Below are positions 7,024 to 10,105 of a stretch of DNA of 10,105 nucleotides, piece after piece. The position numbers were made by a program, and so were the translations under genes. Below the pieces are notes generated by a model. It was not told the DNA's origin. It ran no database searches and saw only the letters and a program-made list of their open reading frames with translations. Each line of letters begins with the position of its first letter. Position 1 is the stretch's first letter. Source of the stretch: JAHEFT01 sp964443145 (GTDB lineage Bacteria > Pseudomonadota > Gammaproteobacteria > Xanthomonadales > SZUA-36). The DNA is taken from NCBI GenBank assembly GCA_964443145.1, contig CAYUBS010000108.1, forward strand, positions 1 to 10,105, read 5' to 3'.

Positions 7024-7056
7024 AGAGAGGAGGCTTCTGTCTCCTCTCTTTTTTTT
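7024..7056 (+). terminator. Intrinsic terminator of the long RNA
   Basis: AGAGAGGAG (7024-7032) pairs perfectly over nine bases with CTCCTCTCT (7041-7049), leaving the 8-base loop GCTTCTGT, and is followed by a T run to 7056. This is a textbook rho-independent terminator on the plus strand. It ends the RNA 79 bases before the mlaF start. Confidence 0.92.
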
Positions 7057-7102
7057 GCCCGCTTGTTTTTCTTATTTCCCAAAATAGCACCCTGATTCGT
7101 AC

Positions 7103-7108
7103 TACAAT
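7103..7108 (+). promoter_or_regulatory. Candidate -10 element for the mla operon
   Basis: TACAAT at 7103-7108 is five of six to the -10 consensus and lies 27 bases before the mlaF ATG, after the upstream terminator. No convincing -35 hexamer is found 16-18 bases upstream, so this is a weak call. Confidence 0.3.
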
Positions 7109-7135
7109 TGATCCTCGAATTTTCAATGGACGGTG

Positions 7136-7960
7136 ATGCAGGAATCAGCCAGTCAGGTTGTCGGCTCGCAAGAGCCCGTTATCCGGATCAGGGATCTGGT
7201 GTTTCGGCGTGGGCGCAAAACCATACTCGATGGCATCAACATGGAGATCCGCCGGGGTTCGATCGTCGCGTTCATGGGGCCGAGCGGAGCGGGCAAAACA
7301 ACCATTCTGCGGCTGATTTCAGGCCAGTTGCGCCCGGATGAGGGCACCATTGAAGTCAATGGCGAAATGATCTCGTTGATGTCAGATCGCGAACTCCAGC
7401 ATTTCCGGCGCAATATCGGCGTGCTGTTACAGGATGGCGCACTCTTTACCGACCTGACCGTATTCGAGAACATCGCCACGCCGGTGCGTGAGCATACCGA
7501 TTTGCCCGAGGCATTGATCCGTCGACTCGTTATGAGCAAGCTTAATGCGGTCGGACTGGGTGGCATCGAATACCGTATGCCGCACGAACTGTCCGGTGGG
7601 ATGGCGAGGCGGGTCGCTTTTGCTCGCGCAGTGGTGCTCGACCCCGACCTGATGCTGTATGACGAACCCATGACCGGACTGGACCCGATTGCTGTATCGA
7701 CCGTTCGTACCCTGATGCGTGAAACCAATAACGCACTGGGTTTAACCAGCCTGGTAGTCACCCATAATGTGGGCCAGATGGGCGATCTGGCAGACTATTG
7801 TTATATCATCGCTTCCATGAAAATCGCAGGCGAAGGCCCTCCGGCAGAATTGAGCTCAAGCACCAGCCCGGGTGTCGACCAGTTCATGAATGGCAAGGTA
7901 GAAGGACCTATCCCGTTTCACTATCAGCCGCCGGGCGCAGCATGGAGCCTGCTCGATTGA
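7136..7960 (+). CDS. mlaF: MlaF, ATPase of the Mla phospholipid transporter
   Basis: A 274-residue cytoplasmic ABC ATPase that powers the MlaFEDB inner-membrane complex moving phospholipids to or from MlaC. Walker A GPSGAGKT is at 48-55, the Q-loop Gln at 99 (LLQDGALFTDLTVFEN), the signature LSGGM at 152-156, Walker B LMLYDEP with Glu177 at 172-178, the D-loop TGLDP at 180-184, and the switch His at 210. LSGGMARRVAFARA with GGM in place of GGQ is characteristic of MlaF/MKL-type ATPases. The C-terminal tail (FMNGKVEGPIPFHY) is the usual one. Start: ATG at 7136 with GGA five bases upstream; a GTG at 7133 directly before it is an alternative. It is the first gene of the mla operon and overlaps mlaE by 19 bases. 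Confidence 0.97.
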   Translation: MQESASQVVGSQEPVIRIRDLVFRRGRKTILDGINMEIRRGSIVAFMGPSGAGKTTILRLISGQLRPDEGTIEVNGEMISLMSDRELQHFRRNIGVLLQDGALFTDLTVFENIATPVREHTDLPEALIRRLVMSKLNAVGLGGIEYRMPHELSGGMARRVAFARAVVLDPDLMLYDEPMTGLDPIAVSTVRTLMRETNNALGLTSLVVTHNVGQMGDLADYCYIIASMKIAGEGPPAELSSSTSPGVDQFMNGKVEGPIPFHYQPPGAAWSLLD

Positions 7961-8706
7961 ACAAGATCACCGAGCCCATTGCCCAGGCAGGTCAGTGCCT
8001 GATTTTCCTGTTCCGGATGTTGGCCGGGATTCGGTTGAGCCTGTCCCAGATTCTCACCGTTTTGCAGCAAACCTACCTGATCGGTGCCAGGTCGCTGGTC
8101 ATCATCATGATCTGCGGCTTCTTCGTAGGCATGGTGCTTTCTTTGCAGGCGATTAACGCGCTGGAGCAGTTTGGCGCTTCCGACCAGGTCAGCCTGCTGG
8201 TCGGTAAGTCCCTGTTCCGGGAATTGGGACCCGTACTCACGGCGTTGCTGTTTGCAGGAAGGGCGGGCACATCGGTTACCGCCGAGATTGGCTTAATGAA
8301 AGCCACCAACCAGTTAGAGGCGATGGAACTGATGGCAATAGACCCCATCCAGCGCATCGCCCTGCCCCGCTTTGCCGCTGGCGTCATTTCTGTACCCTTA
8401 CTGACCGCCATGTTCAACGCCATGGCCATTCTGGGCAGCGTCGTTTTCGCCATCGGCGTGATGGACCTTGACGCTGGTATCTTCTGGAGCAAGTTGCAAA
8501 CCGGCATCCTTTTCCAGAAGGACTTTATGGGTGGAATGTGGAAAAGCTTTGTATTTGGCGGGACCATCAGCCTGATTGCCGTGTATTTCGGTTATTCGGC
8601 CAAGCCAACCGGCGCTGGCGTCGGAACAGCAACCACCAACACGGTGGTCATGAGTTCGGTCCTGGTACTTATTTTTGACTTCGTAATGACGTCATTCCTG
8701 ACTTGA
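7942..8706 (+). CDS. mlaE: MlaE, permease of the Mla phospholipid transporter
   Basis: A 254-residue inner-membrane permease that dimerises and couples MlaF to the MlaD ring. Family marks are GFFVGMVLSLQ at 59-69, LFRELGPVLTALLFAGRAG at 91-109, TAEIGLMKATNQLEAM at 113-128, and the DFVMTSF ending. Length fits E. coli MlaE (about 260). The frame is open further back inside mlaF, but those residues are not MlaE-like. The ATG at 7942 has only a weak ribosome site. An in-frame TTG at 7957, overlapping the mlaF TGA and eight bases after GGAG, is a possible alternative and would remove five residues. mlaD starts nine bases after the stop. Confidence 0.96.
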   Translation: MEPARLNKITEPIAQAGQCLIFLFRMLAGIRLSLSQILTVLQQTYLIGARSLVIIMICGFFVGMVLSLQAINALEQFGASDQVSLLVGKSLFRELGPVLTALLFAGRAGTSVTAEIGLMKATNQLEAMELMAIDPIQRIALPRFAAGVISVPLLTAMFNAMAILGSVVFAIGVMDLDAGIFWSKLQTGILFQKDFMGGMWKSFVFGGTISLIAVYFGYSAKPTGAGVGTATTNTVVMSSVLVLIFDFVMTSFLT

Positions 8707-8715
8707 GGTAAGAAT

Positions 8716-9186
8716 ATGCGTGCGAACTACAAGGTTGAATTCGCATCTGGAATTTTCCTGTTGCTTGGCATCGCCGCCCTGGTTTGGCTGGCGACGCGAG
8801 CAACCGATTATGGCCAGGACATCGGAAAAGAAACGTATACCATCAGCGCTCGATTCATGAATGTTGGTGATCTGCGCAATCGCGCACCGGTAAAGATCGG
8901 TGGTGTCACGGTGGGCATGGTTGAATCTATTTCGCTGGATCCTGTCACATTTGAAGCGGTGGTCGAAATGGGCGTCGCGGCACGGTTTGACGAACTCCCG
9001 TCGGATACCGGCGCGTCGATACTGACATCCGGCGTACTGGGGGATCGTTACATCGGGCTGGAGCCCGGCGGAGCACCGGATGTGCTGACTGACGGTGACG
9101 AGCTTTTCATCACTCAGTCAGCTCTTGTTCTTGAGCAGATCATCAGTAAATATCTGTTCAACACCGGAGAAGGTAAAGAAGAATGA
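8716..9186 (+). CDS. mlaD: MlaD, MCE-domain substrate-binding subunit
   Basis: A 156-residue membrane-anchored MCE protein. A single N-terminal membrane helix (about residues 9-27) is followed by the MCE domain at about 39-118, with the marks APVKIGGVTVGMV (57-69) and TSGVLGDRYIGLEPGG (104-119). The C-terminal helix ALVLEQIISKYLF (136-148) corresponds to the hydrophobic pore helices in the hexameric ring. It is shorter than E. coli MlaD (183) through a shorter tail, which is common. GAGG seven bases before the ATG is a strong ribosome site. Its TGA overlaps the mlaC ATG by four bases. Confidence 0.96.
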   Translation: MRANYKVEFASGIFLLLGIAALVWLATRATDYGQDIGKETYTISARFMNVGDLRNRAPVKIGGVTVGMVESISLDPVTFEAVVEMGVAARFDELPSDTGASILTSGVLGDRYIGLEPGGAPDVLTDGDELFITQSALVLEQIISKYLFNTGEGKEE

Positions 9187-9803
9187 TAAAGCGAATTCTG
9201 ATCCCGTTATTGTGCGTGTTTGCTGGCGTCAGCCAGGTGTACGCAAATACCGTCGACTCACGCGACCCGTTGACCATTATCGAGGAGACCACCACGCAAA
9301 TACTCGGCACCCTCAACGAACGGCGGGCGGAGTTCACGGCCGACCCGGTTCAGCTGCAGGTCATTGTGCGCGAGGAATTGCTTCCGCTGCTCGACCTCAA
9401 GTACTCAGCCCGGCTGATCCTGGGCAGAGCCGGCCGCGGCGTAACTCCGGAACAGCTGGACGCTTTTTCAACCGCCATGAGCAATATACTGGTCAACCGC
9501 TATGCCGACGGCCTGCTTGAATTCAGATCAGACCAACAGGTAGAAGTGTTGCCCATGAAGGGGAAGAACACCGAAAAACTGACCCGCGTAAAGACCCGCA
9601 TCAAGCTCGAGAACGGCGGATTCGCCCCGGTGGACTATGCATTCCGAAAAACCGAGGACGGCTGGAAAGCATTTGACGTGACAGTCGAAGGCATTTCATA
9701 CATCATCACATTTCGCAACCAGATCTCACCACGCGTTGAAGCAGACGGGATCGATAAGGTCACTGAAGAGATCAGGGCAGGAAACCTCCAGGTAAATGAC
9801 TAG
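9183..9803 (+). CDS. mlaC: MlaC, periplasmic phospholipid carrier
   Basis: A 206-residue secreted protein that shuttles phospholipid between the outer-membrane MlaA-porin complex and the MlaFEDB complex. The signal peptide runs MIKRILIPLLCVFAGVSQ with cleavage likely after VYA (residue 21). The mature part shows the MlaC/Ttg2D pattern: DPLTIIEETTTQILGTL, LPLLDLKYSARLILGR, FSTAMSNILVNRYADGLLEF, and WKAFDVTVEGISYIITFRNQ near the C-terminus, where the lipid pocket is completed. The ATG overlaps the mlaD stop (ATGA), with AAGG about nine bases upstream. Its TAG lies within the start of mlaB. Confidence 0.96.
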   Translation: MIKRILIPLLCVFAGVSQVYANTVDSRDPLTIIEETTTQILGTLNERRAEFTADPVQLQVIVREELLPLLDLKYSARLILGRAGRGVTPEQLDAFSTAMSNILVNRYADGLLEFRSDQQVEVLPMKGKNTEKLTRVKTRIKLENGGFAPVDYAFRKTEDGWKAFDVTVEGISYIITFRNQISPRVEADGIDKVTEEIRAGNLQVND

Positions 9804-10105
9804 AGTTTGTACAGTAGAAAAGGGTACCAACGGCTGTGCACACCTTGCAGGCCCTTTGACTTTCGAGTCGGTACCCGCCCTTTACCGGGAAGGGGGAAAA
9901 CTGTTCCAGGGCGACAACCCCATCTCATCCATTGACCTGAGCGGAGTAGATGAGGCCGACAGCGCTGGCCTGGCGCTATTGCTCGAATGGCAGGCCGTAC
10001 AAAGGGCTGCCTCTAACGACCTTGAGATCACAAATGCACCTGCCAGCCTGATGAGCCTGGCCAACCTGTGTGAAGCAGACTTGTTGATCAGGTTTTCCGG
10101 AAGGA
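9796..10105 (+). CDS. mlaB: MlaB, STAS-domain subunit (3' end beyond window)
   Basis: Translation from the ATG at 9796 gives 103 residues with no stop before the edge. It starts MTRVCTVEKG and carries the STAS core PISSIDLSGVDEADSAGLAL at 42-61, with Ser56 at the place of the conserved Thr/Ser of the family. MlaB is the cytoplasmic STAS subunit that binds MlaF and stabilises the transporter. E. coli MlaB has about 97 residues, so the stop is probably just past the edge. The start overlaps the mlaC end by eight bases, and AGGTAA precedes it closely. The order mlaF-E-D-C-B supports the assignment. Confidence 0.93.
   Translation, partial: MTRVCTVEKGTNGCAHLAGPLTFESVPALYREGGKLFQGDNPISSIDLSGVDEADSAGLALLLEWQAVQRAASNDLEITNAPASLMSLANLCEADLLIRFSGR

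Larger units (their letters stand above)
6473..7056 (+). ncRNA. Long structured GGA-rich RNA, family not recognised
   Basis: About 580 bases with a candidate promoter before, an intrinsic terminator after and no credible reading frame. Hairpins seen by hand, in order: CGGCC/GGCCG with loop GGAC (6492-6505); GCC-GAAA-GGC (6510-6519) inside ACCC/GGGT (6506-6531); GTGCTC/GAGCAT (6549-6570); GACCGG/CCGGTC (6579-6602); AAGGGA/TCCCTT (6625-6643); GAGGT-GCAA-GCCTC (6658-6671); five modules with GGAA/GGAA internal loops (6684-6843); a bulged ACGGG/CCCTGT stem (6853-6868) enclosed by GACG/CGTC (6844-6892); GCGGGA/TCCCGC (6903-6921); GGACAGA with TCT and GTCC (6956-6992); and the terminator. GGA occurs about 31 times. 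Ruled out by eye: RNase P RNA, tmRNA, group II intron domain V, CRISPR. High GGA content recalls CsrB/RsmZ-type RNAs, but the placement of GGA in paired internal loops is different. An RNA gene is likely; its function is open. Confidence 0.72.

Noticed and set aside
6473..7056. Group II intron, RNase P RNA, tmRNA or CRISPR array as the identity of the structured region
   Set aside because: No GUGYG start or domain V hairpin, no conserved RNase P core, no tRNA-like end with a tag frame, and the repeats are not identical units with unique spacers.
6572..7126. A 184-codon minus-strand open frame antisense to the long RNA
   Set aside because: It has no ribosome site, recognisable domain or normal codon pattern. 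It covers hairpin repeats and the terminator and is explained by the purine-rich composition of the opposite strand.
6867..7136. An 89-codon plus-strand open frame near the mlaF start
   Set aside because: It runs through the perfect terminator hairpin and T run, has no good ribosome site and resembles no family.
1..10105. Mobile elements, tRNA genes, prophage or defence genes
   Set aside because: No transposase or integrase frame, terminal repeat, tRNA cloverleaf or defence domain was found; composition is even except for the AT-rich spacer and the RNA locus.

Overview
The window reads as a chromosome segment of a marine or halophilic gammaproteobacterium. The evidence is a complete gammaproteobacterial-style mlaF-E-D-C-B order, an MltF-type lytic transglycosylase, an NhaD sodium/proton antiporter and about 55% GC by eye. 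Genus cannot be fixed from this alone. Ten protein genes are supported, two of them cut by the window edges, plus one long RNA gene candidate.

Layout. Bases 1-133 (minus) are the first 44 codons of an exported protein, possibly a sulfatase. It is divergent from an AraC-family regulator (314-1315, plus); the 180-base gap between them holds an inverted repeat next to an extended -10 promoter. A run of four minus-strand genes follows, in transcription order: mltF-like lipoprotein (6224-4644), DUF302 protein (4608-4207), nhaD (4115-2634) and an APC-family amino acid permease (2637-1312). nhaD and the permease share an ATGA overlap. The permease and the AraC gene converge with overlapping stop codons.

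Bases 6225-7135 carry no credible protein gene. They hold a candidate promoter (6438-6466), then roughly 580 bases of GGA-rich sequence that folds by eye into many hairpins, ending in a strong intrinsic terminator (7024-7056). The core is five consecutive hairpins, each interrupted by a symmetric GGAA/GGAA internal loop and mostly capped by GCAA or UUCG tetraloops. A possible pseudoknot lies 5' of it. I do not recognise this RNA as a named family. It is the most interesting object in the window; a CsrA/RsmA-titrating RNA is one hypothesis.

From 7136 to the right edge lies mlaFEDCB (mlaB cut at its 3' end), packed with short gaps or overlaps. It encodes the inner-membrane ABC complex MlaFEDB and the periplasmic carrier MlaC, which move phospholipids between the membranes and maintain outer-membrane asymmetry. 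Together with the MltF-like enzyme on the other side of the RNA gene, the RNA locus is flanked by envelope-maintenance functions.
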